Shown: piece after piece, positions 39,256-52,763 of the stretch
How the letters are laid out: each line of letters opens with the position of its first letter
How positions within the stretch are numbered: position 1 is the stretch's first letter
From: Gammaproteobacteria bacterium
GTDB taxonomy: Bacteria; Pseudomonadota; Gammaproteobacteria; Burkholderiales; Rhodocyclaceae
Assembly (NCBI GenBank): GCA_029289265.1
Contig: JARFTX010000001.1
Location: forward strand, 1 to 64,000
Direction: 5' to 3'
DNA length: 64,000 nt
The notes under the pieces: generated by a model
What the model saw: only the letters and a program-made list of their open reading frames with translations
Told to the model about the DNA's origin: nothing
Databases searched by the model: none
Position numbers and translations under genes: made by a program

Positions 39256-40140
39256 ATGAAGCGAGAGATCCGGTCCGTGGCCCTGGTGGGCAAGTATCAA
39301 AGCCCCGACGTCGCCGAGTCGGTGCTCGACATCGCCCGATTCCTTCGTGAGCGCGGTTTGACGGTATGGATCGAGCAGGGCACTGCGAGTTCCATCGGCA
39401 TGGCAGGTGGATTTTCGCTGGCGACCTACGAGGAGATCGGCGCGTCCGCCGACCTGGCGCTGGTGGTCGGTGGGGACGGGACCATGCTCAACACCGCGCG
39501 CCGCCTCGCCGAGCACGGCGTGCCGCTGGTCGGAATCAATCAGGGGCGGGTCGGCTTTCTCACCGACATCGGCCGCGACGATGCGATTGCCCGGCTGGCG
39601 GAAATCCTCGACGGGCGTTGCACGGAAGAGGCGCGCTGCATGCTCTCGGTGGAGGTGCTGCGCGGCGGTGCCCGGGTGTTCCAGACGCTGGCATTGAACG
39701 ACGTCGTGGTGAACAAGGGCGACCTCGGCCGAATGATCGAGTTCGACGTCGCCATCAACGATGAATTCGTCTACACGCAGCGCTCCGACGGCATGATCGT
39801 GGCAACGCCGACCGGTTCGACCGCCTATGCGCTTTCGGCGAACGGCCCCATCCTCCATCCGACCATCGGCGCGATCGCGCTGGTGCCGCTGTGCCCGCAT
39901 GCGCTCACGGCGCGGGCCGTGACCTTGCCGGACGACTGCAGGATCGATATCTCGCTCTTGCCGCCGCACGATGCTCGCGTGCATTTCGATGGCCAGGCGC
40001 GCTTCGACGCGCGCGCGGGAGACACCCTCCGGATCGTCCGCTCGCCCCACGTCGTCCGCTTGTTGCATCCCGAGAACTACAGCTACTTCGCGATGCTGCG
40101 CGAGAAGCTGCACTGGAGCGCGACCCCGCGACCGCGTTGA
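39256..40140 (+). CDS. nadK: NAD kinase
   Basis: A 294-residue kinase making NADP from NAD. The GGDGTML motif (with the catalytic Asp), NQGRVGFLTDI, the NDVVVNKGD.. region and TPTGSTAYALSANGPILHP are diagnostic. ATG 39256 lies unusually close to a possible -10, so the transcript may have a very short leader. hrcA is divergent and recN follows 83 bases later; hrcA-nadK-recN-fur is a common neighbourhood in betaproteobacteria. Confidence 0.97.
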   Translation: MKREIRSVALVGKYQSPDVAESVLDIARFLRERGLTVWIEQGTASSIGMAGGFSLATYEEIGASADLALVVGGDGTMLNTARRLAEHGVPLVGINQGRVGFLTDIGRDDAIARLAEILDGRCTEEARCMLSVEVLRGGARVFQTLALNDVVVNKGDLGRMIEFDVAINDEFVYTQRSDGMIVATPTGSTAYALSANGPILHPTIGAIALVPLCPHALTARAVTLPDDCRIDISLLPPHDARVHFDGQARFDARAGDTLRIVRSPHVVRLLHPENYSYFAMLREKLHWSATPRPR

Positions 40141-40223
40141 CGGCTTGTGCGCCGCCCGGCCCGCATGCGTGAGTCGCGGGCAAGCGCCACCCCGCATTTC
40201 GACATCCCTACATCGATGCCCCC

Positions 40224-41897
40224 ATGTTGCAACGCCTGAGTATTCGTGACTTCGTCATCGTCGACCGGCTCGAGCTCGACTTTGCCGGCGGGTTCGGTGC
40301 GCTGACCGGCGAGACCGGTGCCGGAAAGTCGATCCTGCTCGACGCGCTCGGTCTGGTGCTGGGCGATCGCGCCGACGCGGCGGTGGTGCGCGCCGGGCGC
40401 GAGCGCGCCGACATCACCGCGGAGTTCGGGGTCGCCCCGTCCAGCCCGCTCGTGGCCTGGTGCGCCGCGCTGGAACTGCCCTGCGAGGACGGGGTGATCC
40501 TGCTGCGCCGTGTCGTCGAGGCGGGCGGGCGCTCGCGTGCCTGGATCAACGGTGTGCCGGTCACCCTCGCGCAGTTGCGCGAGGCCGGCGACTGGCTCGC
40601 AGATATCCACGGACAGCACGCCCATCATGCGCTGCTGCGCGCCGACGCCCAGCGCGCGCTGCTCGATGCGCACGCCGGCGCGGCGTCCCTGGCGGCCGAG
40701 GTGGCCGAGCGTTACCGCGCCTGGAAGCGACTGGGCGAACTGCGCCGCGCGGCCGAGAGCGACTCGGCCGCCACCGAGCGCCAGCGGGAGCTGCTGGCGT
40801 GGCAGATCGGCGAACTCGACGGGCTCGCCTTCGAACCGGAGCAATGGGCCGACCTCAACGTCGAGCAGGCCCGGCTCGCCCACGCCGCCGGTCTGATCGA
40901 AGGGGCGGAACATGCGCTGGCGATGCTGGGCGACGGGGATGCCGCGATCACCTCGCTGCTGCGCCACGTCTGTGCCCGCGTCGATGGCATGGCGGAGATC
41001 GATCCTGCGCTCGCCGAGATCAAGGACTTGCTCGATGGCGCCGCGATCCAGGCGGACGAGGCCCTGCATGGGCTGCGCCGCTATCGTGACCGCGTCGATC
41101 TCGATCCGGATCGGCTCGCCGAGATCGATCGGCGCATCGGCGCCGTGACCGATCTCGCGCGCAAGCACCGCGTCGCGCCCGAGGAACTGGGCGAGGTGCG
41201 TACCCGTTGGGCGCACGAGCTCGAGGCACTTGCCGAACGGGCCGATCCGCAGCGCCTTGCGCAGCAGGAAGCGCAGGCCCGCGCAGCCTATTTCGAGCTG
41301 GCAGGCCGGCTCTCCCAGGCGAGGGCGCCGGCCGCGCTCGCCCTCACGCGAGAGATCAGCGAGGCCATGCAGACCTTGGCGATGGCGGGTGGCCGCTTCG
41401 AGGTGGTGCTCGAGCCGCTCGAGGACGGCTCCGTGCATGGATTGGAAAGCGTCGAGTTTCGCGTTGCGGCGAACCCCAACCAGCCCCTTCGCTCGCTCGG
41501 CAAGGTCGCATCGGGTGGCGAACTCTCGCGCATCGGCCTTGCGATCCAGGTCATGACCAGCCGGGACTCGGCGACTCCGACGCTGATCTTCGACGAGGTC
41601 GATGTCGGGATCGGCGGGCGGGTGGCGGAGATCGTCGGTCAGCTCCTGCGCCGGCTCGGGGTCGAGCGCCAGGTCATGTGCGTGACCCACCTGCCGCAGG
41701 TGGCGGCCTGCGCCGACTGGCAGTGGACTATCGCCAAGGTCGAGCGCGACGGCGAAGTGCTGAGTGTGGTGACGCCGCTGGAAGCCGAAGCGCGCATCGA
41801 CGAGATCGCCCGCATGCTGGGCGGCATCGACATCACCGCGACGACGCGGCGCCATGCCGCGGAGATGCTGGGCTTGAGCGACGCGGTTGCCGAGTGA
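40224..41897 (+). CDS. recN: DNA repair protein RecN
   Basis: A 557-residue SMC-like ATPase. The Walker A is GETGAGKS (29-36). Coiled-coil arms occupy about 150-370. The ABC signature is KVASGGELSRIGLA, and the Walker B and D-loop are LIFDEVDVGIGGR. CVTHLPQVAA is the H-loop. It acts early in double-strand-break repair by homologous recombination. No LexA box was recognised in the 83-base upstream gap, although recN is often SOS-controlled. It is convergent with fur. Confidence 0.96.
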   Translation: MLQRLSIRDFVIVDRLELDFAGGFGALTGETGAGKSILLDALGLVLGDRADAAVVRAGRERADITAEFGVAPSSPLVAWCAALELPCEDGVILLRRVVEAGGRSRAWINGVPVTLAQLREAGDWLADIHGQHAHHALLRADAQRALLDAHAGAASLAAEVAERYRAWKRLGELRRAAESDSAATERQRELLAWQIGELDGLAFEPEQWADLNVEQARLAHAAGLIEGAEHALAMLGDGDAAITSLLRHVCARVDGMAEIDPALAEIKDLLDGAAIQADEALHGLRRYRDRVDLDPDRLAEIDRRIGAVTDLARKHRVAPEELGEVRTRWAHELEALAERADPQRLAQQEAQARAAYFELAGRLSQARAPAALALTREISEAMQTLAMAGGRFEVVLEPLEDGSVHGLESVEFRVAANPNQPLRSLGKVASGGELSRIGLAIQVMTSRDSATPTLIFDEVDVGIGGRVAEIVGQLLRRLGVERQVMCVTHLPQVAACADWQWTIAKVERDGEVLSVVTPLEAEARIDEIARMLGGIDITATTRRHAAEMLGLSDAVAE

Positions 41898-41930
41898 GCG
41901 CGGCGCCGGGCCGCGTTCAATCTCCGACCT

Positions 41931-42368
41931 TCAGTCCTGCCGCTCGCGGTTGGGGCAGTCGTTCTTCTGGCAGTCGGCGTAGAGATACAGGGCGTGCTCG
42001 CGCACCTCGAAGCCGCGCTCGCGGGCAATCGCAAGCTGGCGCCTTTCGATTTCCGGATCGAAGAATTCCTCGACCTTGCCGCACTGCACGCACACGAGGT
42101 GGTCGTGGTGACCGCCTTCCTTGAGTTCGAATACGGCCTTGCCGGCTTCGAAGTAGTGCCGTTCGAGCAGGCCCGCCTGCTCGAACTGGGTGAGCACGCG
42201 ATAGACCGTGGCGAGCCCGATGTCCATGCCGTCGTTCATCAGCAGCCGATAGACGTCCTCGGCGGTCAGATGGCGCATGTCGGAGTGCTGGAACAGGTCG
42301 AGGATCCTCAGGCGCGGATAGGTCGCCTTCAGGCCGATGCTCTTGAGATTCTTGGTGTTGTCTGACAT
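41931..42368 (-). CDS. fur: Ferric uptake regulator Fur
   Basis: A 145-residue Fur. It has an N-terminal winged helix ([14 protein letters not shown], then AEDVYR and [18 protein letters not shown]), the regulatory metal site HHDHLVC and a structural CxxC ([10 protein letters not shown]). A further Cys pair lies near the C-terminus (CQKNDCPN). It represses iron uptake when bound to Fe(II). The fur-bamE divergent arrangement is conserved in proteobacteria. A candidate self-operator lies upstream. Confidence 0.97.
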   Translation of the reverse strand: MSDNTKNLKSIGLKATYPRLRILDLFQHSDMRHLTAEDVYRLLMNDGMDIGLATVYRVLTQFEQAGLLERHYFEAGKAVFELKEGGHHDHLVCVQCGKVEEFFDPEIERRQLAIARERGFEVREHALYLYADCQKNDCPNRERQD

Positions 42369-42440
42369 GTAGGCGCCCCGATCGTGCGTGCGGACGAGGA
42401 GCCGCAGCGTGGCCGTCGAGGACCTATGATATATTTTTTG

Positions 42441-42454
42441 TTCTCAGATGAGAA
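42441..42454. promoter_or_regulatory. Fur-box-like dyad between fur and bamE
   Basis: TTCTCA-GA-TGAGAA is a perfect 6-bp dyad. It extends to TGAGAATTGTTC, which resembles one half of the TGAGAATNATTCTCA Fur consensus plus part of the second. It sits in an AT-rich stretch with TATGATATATT at 42425-42435 that could supply -10 elements on either strand. Its position, 73 bases upstream of fur and 42 upstream of bamE, fits autoregulation. Confidence 0.45.
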
Positions 42455-42495
42455 TTGTTCGCCATCCGGCCCTTCTGCCCATCACTGGTTCCTCA

Positions 42496-42909
42496 ATGCG
42501 CCCAACCAAACTCGCGGCGATGCTCGCCGTTGTCGGCCTGCTGGCCGGATGCTCGTTCGACATGCTCACCAACCGCGTGAATCCCTACCGCGTCGATATC
42601 CGCCAGGGCAACTACGTGGATCAGGCCATGGTGGCGCAGCTCAGAAAGGGTATGACCCGTGACCAGGTGCGCTTCGTGCTCGGCACCCCGCTGGTGGTCG
42701 ACATGTTCCGGGACGACCGTTGGGATTACGTGTACCTGCACCGTCCCGGCCGGGGCCAGCCCGAGCAGCGCACCGTCAGCGTGTTCTTCAAGGACGACCT
42801 GCTCGAGCGTCTCGAGGGCGACGTGGTCGGCGGCGACGCGGTCGCCGGCGCTGCGGCGCCCGAACGTAGCCGCGTGATCGAGGTGCCCGCGCCGGGCGCA
42901 GCCAAGTGA
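42496..42909 (+). CDS. bamE: Outer membrane assembly lipoprotein BamE
   Basis: A 137-residue SmpA/OmlA-family lipoprotein with a signal peptide and lipobox (VVGLLAGC, Cys about 18-20). The conserved QGNYVDQAMVAQLRKGMTRDQV segment, the FVLGTPLVVDMFRDDRWDYVY segment and VSVFFKDDLLERLEG follow. BamE is a small partner in the BAM complex. The C-terminus has an extra 25-residue Ala/Gly-rich tail. ATG 42496 is chosen because the signal peptide begins there; ATG 42448 in the Fur-like dyad is rejected. Confidence 0.95.
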   Translation: MRPTKLAAMLAVVGLLAGCSFDMLTNRVNPYRVDIRQGNYVDQAMVAQLRKGMTRDQVRFVLGTPLVVDMFRDDRWDYVYLHRPGRGQPEQRTVSVFFKDDLLERLEGDVVGGDAVAGAAAPERSRVIEVPAPGAAK

Positions 42910-42934
42910 GATCCCCGCACAGCCGACGAACTGA

Positions 42935-43756
<822 letters not shown>

Positions 43757-43760
43757 GTCG

Positions 43761-46283
43761 ATGAGCGCGCCCGCCGTGCAGACCGGGGAGGAGTCCTCGC
43801 AGGGGCTGGGCGGGGCGGCCATCGAGGACGTTCTGGGCGAGCGTGATCGGCTCGCGGCCGAGCTGGCACTGGCGCGGGATCGTCTCGAACTCGGCATGCA
43901 CCACACCGGCGCCGGTTTCTGGGACTGGAGCGGCGAGGGGCTCGGGCAGGGCTTCGCGATCGATCCGTTCTGGCGTGGCTTGCTCGGCTACGAGGCCGAG
44001 GAGGGCGGGTCCGATCTCGACGTGCTGCGCACCTTGGTCCATGGGGACGATCGGGCCAAGATCGACACCCTGTTCAAGGCCTACCTGCGCGGCGACGTAC
44101 CGGTGTTCGAGTGCGACTTCCGGGTCCGGGCCCGGGACGGGGCCTGGCGCTGGATCCTCGCCCAGGGGCGCGCGAGCCGACGGGGCGCCGACGGTCGCTG
44201 CGACCGGATCGTGGGCATCTTCCAGGACGTGTCCGAACGCAAGCGCGTCGAGCAGGAGCTGATGCAGGCGCGTGACCAGGCCGAGGCGGCGAGTCGCGCC
44301 AAGAGCGACTTCCTGGCGAACATGAGCCACGAGATTCGCACGCCGATGAACGGCATCATCGGCATGACCGACCTGCTCCTCGATACCGACCTCGCCCCGG
44401 AACAGCGCGAATACCTGAAGACCGTCAAGCTGTCGGCCGAGTCGCTGCTCGCGATCATCAACGACATCCTCGATTTCTCGAAGAACGAGGCGGGCAAGCT
44501 CAGTCTAGAAAGCATCGACTTCTCGCCCCTGGACCTGCTCGGGGAACTCGCCAGGACGCTCGCGCTGCGCGCGCACGAGCAGGGGCTGGAATTTTTCTGC
44601 AGCGCGGCTGCCGACCTGCCGGCTATCCTGCGGGGCGATCCCGGTCGGCTCCGTCAGGTGTTGCTGAATCTGGTTGCCAACGCGATCAAGTTTACGCATG
44701 AGGGCGAGGTCGAGCTCGGCGCGCGGGTGTTGTCGCAGAGCGGGGCGCAGGCCGAGATCGAGTTCTACGTCCGCGATACCGGCATCGGCATTCCGCCCGA
44801 TCGGCAGGATGCGATCTTCTCGGCGTTCACCCAGGCCGACAGCAGCACGACGCGCAAGTACGGTGGAACCGGCTTGGGGCTTGCAATCTGCCGGCAGCTC
44901 GCCGATTTGATGGGCGGGGCGCTGTCGGTGCAGAGCGAGCAAGAGCGGGGAAGCGTGTTTCGCTTCGCGCTGGCCCTGGATGTCGTGGCCGGGGCGCGAC
45001 CCGTGCTCGCTGACGCGCTCGTGGGCGCCCGGGTGCTTATCGTTGCGCAGAGCGCGGCCTTCGCCGGGCACTTGCACGCTACGCTGGCGCACTGCGGGCT
45101 GCGGCCCGAGGTTGCGCACGACACCGAGCGGGCGCGGCAGTTGCTCGCCGGCGAGCGCGCGGGTGCCGACCCGTTCGACTTCATGTTGATCGATGCGGGA
45201 CTGCCCCACGGGAGCGGTTTCGGTCTGGTCGAGGAGTTCGCTTCAGAAGGAGCCTGTCTCGACCGCATCGTGATGATGCTTACGACAGACCCGAAGCGGA
45301 ACGGCATCGGCCGGTGCCGCGAACTGGGTCTGAACGGGCGGATCGCCAAGCCTTTCCTGGCGGACGAGTTGCTCGAGGCGCTCACCGTCGCACGCGAGGG
45401 CGCGACCGAGCAGTCTGCCGATATGAGCCTCGCCTTCGATCCCGAAGCTACGCTGACGGAGATGCTCGAGCCCGGTGAGGTGACGCGCGCGCATCTGCGC
45501 GTGCTGCTGGTCGAAGACAACCTGGTCAATCAGACCGTCGCGACGCGCATGCTCGAACGTGCGGGGCACTCCGTGGTCATTGCCGGTAACGGTCAAGAGG
45601 CGGTGGAATGCTTCGATCGCGACAACTTCGATCTCGTGCTGATGGACGTGCAGATGCCCGTGATGGGGGGCATCGAGGCGACGCGCGCGATCCGCGCCCA
45701 CGAGGCTAGGCGCAGCTACGTGGTCAGCGATGCGGGGTGGCGGCCGGTGCCGATCATTGCGATGACGGCGCACACGCTGGAGCAGGACCGCAGACGGTGT
45801 CTCGAGGCCGGGATGGACGACTTCATCTCCAAGCCGATCCGGCCTCCGGAGCTGTACGCGAAGATCGAGCGCGTGTGCGCGGACGAGCATGACGCGTTGG
45901 AGAGCTTCGGCGAGATGACCGTGCTGGAATCCTCGGATTCACGGCCCGATCTCGACCTCGCCCAGACTCGCGCGCTCCTCGACGGGGATGAGGCGTCCGT
46001 CCAGCAGTTGCTGCAGCTTTATCTGCGCGACATCGATGAGACCTTCCGCATCTTGCGGCGCCTGCGCGAATCGGGGGATTTGTCGCGGCTGGTAGAGGTG
46101 GCGCACTCGGTCAAGGGCTCGGTCGGCGTGTTCTTCGCCGAAAATGCGGCCACGGCTGCGGCGGAGGTCGAGCGGCTTGCCCGCGCCGGCGACCCGGCTG
46201 CGACCGCCGAGCCGCTCACGCGGCTCCTGGTCGCGCTCGACCAACTGACGCGCTCGCTCAAGCACTCCACTCAAACCCACTGA
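43761..46283 (+). CDS. Soluble hybrid sensor histidine kinase (PAS-HisKA-HATPase-REC-REC-Hpt)
   Basis: An 840-residue BarA-like phosphorelay kinase. A short coiled coil leads to a PAS domain (about 50-165, ending [12 protein letters not shown]). HisKA follows with His190 in the [10 protein letters not shown] motif, then the HATPase ([30 protein letters not shown]). A first receiver (about 423-545) has Asp478 in LIDAGLP but lacks the acidic pair after strand 1 (VLIVAQS), so it is probably degenerate. The second receiver (about 581-715) is intact (LLVEDN, Asp629 in LMDVQMP, SKPIRP). An Hpt domain with His782 (AHSVKGSVG) closes the protein. No membrane helix is seen, so the signal is probably cytoplasmic. 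The cognate response regulator is not nearby. Confidence 0.93.
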   Translation: MSAPAVQTGEESSQGLGGAAIEDVLGERDRLAAELALARDRLELGMHHTGAGFWDWSGEGLGQGFAIDPFWRGLLGYEAEEGGSDLDVLRTLVHGDDRAKIDTLFKAYLRGDVPVFECDFRVRARDGAWRWILAQGRASRRGADGRCDRIVGIFQDVSERKRVEQELMQARDQAEAASRAKSDFLANMSHEIRTPMNGIIGMTDLLLDTDLAPEQREYLKTVKLSAESLLAIINDILDFSKNEAGKLSLESIDFSPLDLLGELARTLALRAHEQGLEFFCSAAADLPAILRGDPGRLRQVLLNLVANAIKFTHEGEVELGARVLSQSGAQAEIEFYVRDTGIGIPPDRQDAIFSAFTQADSSTTRKYGGTGLGLAICRQLADLMGGALSVQSEQERGSVFRFALALDVVAGARPVLADALVGARVLIVAQSAAFAGHLHATLAHCGLRPEVAHDTERARQLLAGERAGADPFDFMLIDAGLPHGSGFGLVEEFASEGACLDRIVMMLTTDPKRNGIGRCRELGLNGRIAKPFLADELLEALTVAREGATEQSADMSLAFDPEATLTEMLEPGEVTRAHLRVLLVEDNLVNQTVATRMLERAGHSVVIAGNGQEAVECFDRDNFDLVLMDVQMPVMGGIEATRAIRAHEARRSYVVSDAGWRPVPIIAMTAHTLEQDRRRCLEAGMDDFISKPIRPPELYAKIERVCADEHDALESFGEMTVLESSDSRPDLDLAQTRALLDGDEASVQQLLQLYLRDIDETFRILRRLRESGDLSRLVEVAHSVKGSVGVFFAENAATAAAEVERLARAGDPAATAEPLTRLLVALDQLTRSLKHSTQTH

Positions 46284-46337
46284 AGCGCGGTCAGGCTCCG
46301 CCACTTCGAGCGCCGGTCGGCTGGATGGCGCCGCCGT

Positions 46338-46366
46338 TTGCGCGGGCTTTCGCCTGAGGCTATAAT
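46338..46366 (+). promoter_or_regulatory. Promoter of carA
   Basis: TTGCGC (46338-46343), a 17-base spacer, TATAAT (46361-46366). The -10 is perfect. Transcription would start near 46373, just before a terminator-like hairpin. Confidence 0.65.
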
Positions 46367-46382
46367 CTTAAAGTTCTTTGAG

Positions 46383-46414
46383 CGGGATAAGCCGGCAGGC
46401 TCGTCCCGTTTTTT
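46383..46414 (+). terminator. Terminator-like hairpin in the carA leader
   Basis: CGGGA (46383-46387) pairs with TCCCG (46404-46408); an inner GCC/GGC (46391-46393, 46398-46400) may extend it, and TTTTTT follows at 46409-46414. Because it lies downstream of the TATAAT promoter it may act as an attenuator of carAB. It could alternatively end transcripts of the hybrid kinase gene. Confidence 0.6.
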
Positions 46415-46478
46415 CACATCTGGGGCGAGCGGATCCGCTGTTTGCTTGCCCGCTTTCGGCCGAATCCAGGAGTTTTTC

Positions 46479-47621
46479 GTGACTGCTTTCCCGTCCGCCT
46501 TGTTGGCACTCGCCGACGGAACGGTGTTCTTTGGAAAAGGAATCGGTGCGGCAGGCACTACGGTCGGCGAGGTGGTCTTCAATACCTCGATGTCGGGCTA
46601 TCAGGAAATTCTCACCGACCCGAGCTACTGTCGCCAGATCGTCACGCTCACTTACCCACATATCGGCAACACCGGGGTTAACACCGAGGACTGCGAAGCG
46701 GGTCGCGTGCATGCGGCGGGATTGGTGATTCGTGACCTGCCCTTGCTCGCGTCGAATTTCCGTTCCGAGCGCACCCTCGACGCCTACCTGCGCGACGAGA
46801 ACATCGTTGCGATCGCAGGCCTGGATACCCGCAAGCTCACCCGCATCCTGCGCGAGAAGGGCGCCCAGGCCGGTTGCATCGTCACCGCCGAGGCGGGCAA
46901 GGCGCTCGACGTCGATGCGGCGCTCGCGGCGGCGCGCGCTTTTCCCGGGTTGGCCGGCATGGATCTGGCTCAGGTTGTCAGTGTCGACGAATCCTATGCC
47001 TGGAGCGAGGGCGAGTGGGCGCTCGGAGAAGGCTACGTGCCGCAGGCCGCGCCGCGCTTCCACGTCGTCGCCTACGACTTCGGCGTCAAGCGCAACATCC
47101 TGCGCATGCTGGCGAGCCGCGGCTGCCGCCTCACCGTCGTGCCCGCGCGAACGCCGGCGGCCAAGGTGCTCGAGCTCGCGCCGGATGGCATCTTCCTGTC
47201 GAACGGCCCCGGCGACCCCGAACCCTGCGATTACGCGATCGAGGCGATCCGCGAGTTCCTCGCGCGCGGTATCCCGACCTTCGGCATCTGCCTCGGCCAC
47301 CAGCTGATGGCGCTCGCCTCGGGGGCGCGCACCGTCAAGATGAAGTTCGGCCACCACGGCGCGAACCACCCGGTCAAGGACCTCGCCACCGGCCAGGTGT
47401 TGATCACCAGCCAGAACCACGGCTTTGCGGTCGACGCCGACACGCTCCCGGCCAATGCCCGGGTCACCCACGTGTCGCTCTTCGACGGCAGCCTGCAGGG
47501 TTTCGAACGCAACGACGTGCCGGCGTTCTGTTTTCAGGGCCACCCCGAGGCGAGCCCCGGGCCGCACGACGTGGCCTACCTCTTCGACCGCTTCATACGA
47601 CTCCTCGAAGCGCAAAAATGA
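46479..47621 (+). CDS. carA: Carbamoyl-phosphate synthase small subunit
   Basis: A 380-residue glutamine amidotransferase subunit feeding ammonia to CarB for arginine and pyrimidine synthesis. The [18 protein letters not shown] segment, the [11 protein letters not shown] region and the FLSNGPGDP segment are visible. The nucleophile Cys is in [12 protein letters not shown] and the His-Glu pair in the [11 protein letters not shown] segment. The start is GTG 46479, 6 bases after AGGAG. It is followed by carB after a 54-base gap containing a strong stem-loop. Confidence 0.97.
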   Translation: MTAFPSALLALADGTVFFGKGIGAAGTTVGEVVFNTSMSGYQEILTDPSYCRQIVTLTYPHIGNTGVNTEDCEAGRVHAAGLVIRDLPLLASNFRSERTLDAYLRDENIVAIAGLDTRKLTRILREKGAQAGCIVTAEAGKALDVDAALAAARAFPGLAGMDLAQVVSVDESYAWSEGEWALGEGYVPQAAPRFHVVAYDFGVKRNILRMLASRGCRLTVVPARTPAAKVLELAPDGIFLSNGPGDPEPCDYAIEAIREFLARGIPTFGICLGHQLMALASGARTVKMKFGHHGANHPVKDLATGQVLITSQNHGFAVDADTLPANARVTHVSLFDGSLQGFERNDVPAFCFQGHPEASPGPHDVAYLFDRFIRLLEAQK

Positions 47622-47626
47622 ATCGC

Positions 47627-47650
47627 AAGCGGCAGCCGAGGCTGCCGCTT
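47627..47650 (+). other. Stem-loop between carA and carB
   Basis: AAGCGGCAGCC (47627-47637), GA, then GGCTGCCGCTT (47640-47650): a perfect 11-bp dyad (10 bp if the loop is CGAG). There is no T-tract, so it is unlikely to end transcription. It may protect the 3' end of the carA part of the message. Confidence 0.7.
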
Positions 47651-47675
47651 CACAATGAAGGACCGAGGGCGGGCA

Positions 47676-50899
<3,224 letters not shown>

Positions 50900-50903
<4 letters not shown>

Positions 50904-51376
50904 GCAAGACACCGGTAACCGTACAAGGCGCCGAGAAGCTGCGCGCCGAGCTCCACCGCCTGAAGACCGTGGAGCGCCCGGCGGTGATCGCCGCGATCGC
51001 CGAGGCCCGCTCGCACGGCGATCTGTCCGAGAACGCCGAGTACGATGCCGCCAAGGAGCGGCAGGGCTTCATCGAAGGGCGCATCAAGGAGCTCGAGATC
51101 AAGGTCGCCAACGCCCAGATCATCGACCCCCGGTTGCTCGACGCCGACGGGCGCTGCGTGTTCGGCGCGACCGTGGATCTGGAGGACATGGACAGCGGAA
51201 ACGTCGTGACCTACCAGATCGTCGGCGACGACGAGGCCGACGTGAAGGAGGGCAAGATCTCGATCAGCTCGCCGATCGCCCGCGCCCTGATCGGCAAGTT
51301 CGCCGGCGACGTCGCCCAGGTGCAGGCCCCGGGCGGGATGCGCGAGTTCGAGATCGTCGAGGTTCGGTACGTCTGA
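50900..51376 (+). CDS. greA: Transcription elongation factor GreA
   Basis: A 158-residue cleavage factor that rescues backtracked RNA polymerase. An N-terminal antiparallel coiled coil contains the acidic tip [25 protein letters not shown]-terminal FKBP-like domain ([13 protein letters not shown]...[13 protein letters not shown]) follows. It is translationally coupled to carB; the carAB-greA order is conserved in beta- and gammaproteobacteria. Confidence 0.97.
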
Positions 51377-51419
51377 GCGGTGGCGCCGCGCCACCGCTGA
51401 AGGCCTTCGGCGAAGGCCT
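51377..51419. terminator. Two hairpins between convergent greA and yhbY
   Basis: Directly after the greA stop: GCGGTGGCG-CCG-CGCCACCGC (51377-51397), then AGGCCTTC-GGC-GAAGGCCT (51401-51419). The second overlaps the yhbY stop codon. Neither has a long T-tract, but both are perfect stems placed where two genes converge. Confidence 0.55.
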
Positions 51420-51894
51420 ATTTCCCGCGGGGGGTGACCTTGCGGGGGGCGCTGCCGGGGCCGCGCGAGGGCGGCCGGCGGCGATCGGCGGCAGCCTGCA
51501 TCATCGCAGTGCGGCGGGCCGCGGCGGCAAAGCTGCTTGCGGACTTGGCGACCGATGGGCGCTTGCCGCCCGACGGTCTTTCCGAGGCGGACTGTTCCGG
51601 GGCGGCCTTCGCCGTGTCGTCCTCGCGGCGCTTGCGCCAGATCACCAGAATCGTCCCGATGTGCTGCACCGGGGCGGCATCGAGCGTCTGGCAGACCTGC
51701 GCGAGCAGTTCCTCGCGAACCTCGCGCTCCGCGCCATGGACCTTGATCTTGATGAGTTCGTGGGCCTGAAGCGAGCGCTCGACCTCCGCCAGCACCGGTT
51801 CGGTGAGACCGTTTCCGGCGATCGAGACGACGGGGTTCAGGTGGTGGGCGCGTGCGCGCAAGTCGCGCCGCTGCGCCGGTGTGATTGCTGTCAT
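51418..51894 (-). CDS. yhbY: YhbY-family CRM-domain RNA-binding protein
   Basis: A 158-residue protein. The first 95 residues are a CRM/YhbY domain ([20 protein letters not shown], then [19 protein letters not shown] and the [12 protein letters not shown] segment), known to associate with the 50S ribosomal precursor. The last 60 residues are a basic Ser/Ala/Arg-rich tail, longer than the E. coli protein (97 residues). It is divergent from rlmE, another 50S assembly gene. Confidence 0.92.
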   Translation of the reverse strand: MTAITPAQRRDLRARAHHLNPVVSIAGNGLTEPVLAEVERSLQAHELIKIKVHGAEREVREELLAQVCQTLDAAPVQHIGTILVIWRKRREDDTAKAAPEQSASERPSGGKRPSVAKSASSFAAAARRTAMMQAAADRRRPPSRGPGSAPRKVTPRGK

Positions 51895-51931
51895 GTGTAT
51901 TCAACCGTTCAAGGTCCGGGATTCTACTCCG

Positions 51932-52555
51932 ATGAAGCGAACCAAGACCAGCAAGGCGTGGATGATGGAGCACGTCAACGACGCCTGGGTGCAGCGCGCG
52001 AAAGCCGAGGGCTATCGCTCGCGCGCCGCCTTCAAGCTGATGGAGATCGACGAGCGCGACCATTTGCTCAAGCCCGGCATGGTCGTCGTCGACCTCGGTG
52101 CCGCCCCCGGATCCTGGTCGCAAGTCGCCGCGCGCCGCGCCGGGAAGAACGGGCGCGTGCTGGCGCTCGATCTGCTGCCGATCGAGCCGCTTGCCGGGGT
52201 TGAGTTCATCCAGGGCGATTTTCTTGACGATGAGGTGCTGCGTCGGCTCGAGGACTCGCTGCACGGCGAGCCGGTCGATGCGGTGCTCTCCGACATCGCG
52301 CCCAACATGTCGGGCATCGAGCTCGCCGACCAGGCGCGCTCCATCCATCTGGCGGAGCTCGCGCTCGAATTCGCCGTGCAGCATCTGCGCCCGGGCGGCA
52401 GCTTTCTCGTCAAGGTGTTCCAGGGGCAGGGCTTCATGGAGTTTCGAGAGGCGGCCGCACGCCACTTCGCTTCGTTGCAGGTGCGCAAGCCCAAGGCCTC
52501 GCGCGATCGCAGCGCCGAGGTCTATCTGCTCGGGCTCGGTCGACGCAGCGCCTGA
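51932..52555 (+). CDS. rlmE: 23S rRNA (uridine-2552-2'-O) methyltransferase
   Basis: A 207-residue FtsJ/RrmJ enzyme that methylates U2552 in the ribosomal A loop. The SAM motif is [16 protein letters not shown]. The K-D-K-E tetrad appears in [25 protein letters not shown] and the RSAEVYLLG segment. ATG 51932 begins the conserved K..SK.WM.EH..D.WV opening. In most relatives ftsH follows directly; here about 4.4 kb intervenes. Confidence 0.97.
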   Translation: MKRTKTSKAWMMEHVNDAWVQRAKAEGYRSRAAFKLMEIDERDHLLKPGMVVVDLGAAPGSWSQVAARRAGKNGRVLALDLLPIEPLAGVEFIQGDFLDDEVLRRLEDSLHGEPVDAVLSDIAPNMSGIELADQARSIHLAELALEFAVQHLRPGGSFLVKVFQGQGFMEFREAAARHFASLQVRKPKASRDRSAEVYLLGLGRRSA

Positions 52556-52763
52556 TCGATTTCGTGGCATTGCGGCCGTCGACGCCGGTCAGCATGAGCG
52601 TCGGCCCGGCTTGGCCAGTGGCCCGCGCAGGGTGGTTCACGCTCAAGGGCCCGGCTGCCGGTGCCCCGAGCCCGAGCCGGTCGGGGAAAATTGGCCCGGA
52701 TCAATGCGGGACGCCAGGCGCTTGACTATCATGTGACGAGTTCAGCCCTCCGGAACCCTGTCC

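Noticed and set aside
40141-40223. LexA box before recN
   Set aside because: No CTGT-N8-ACAG-like dyad was found in the gap, although recN is often SOS-regulated.
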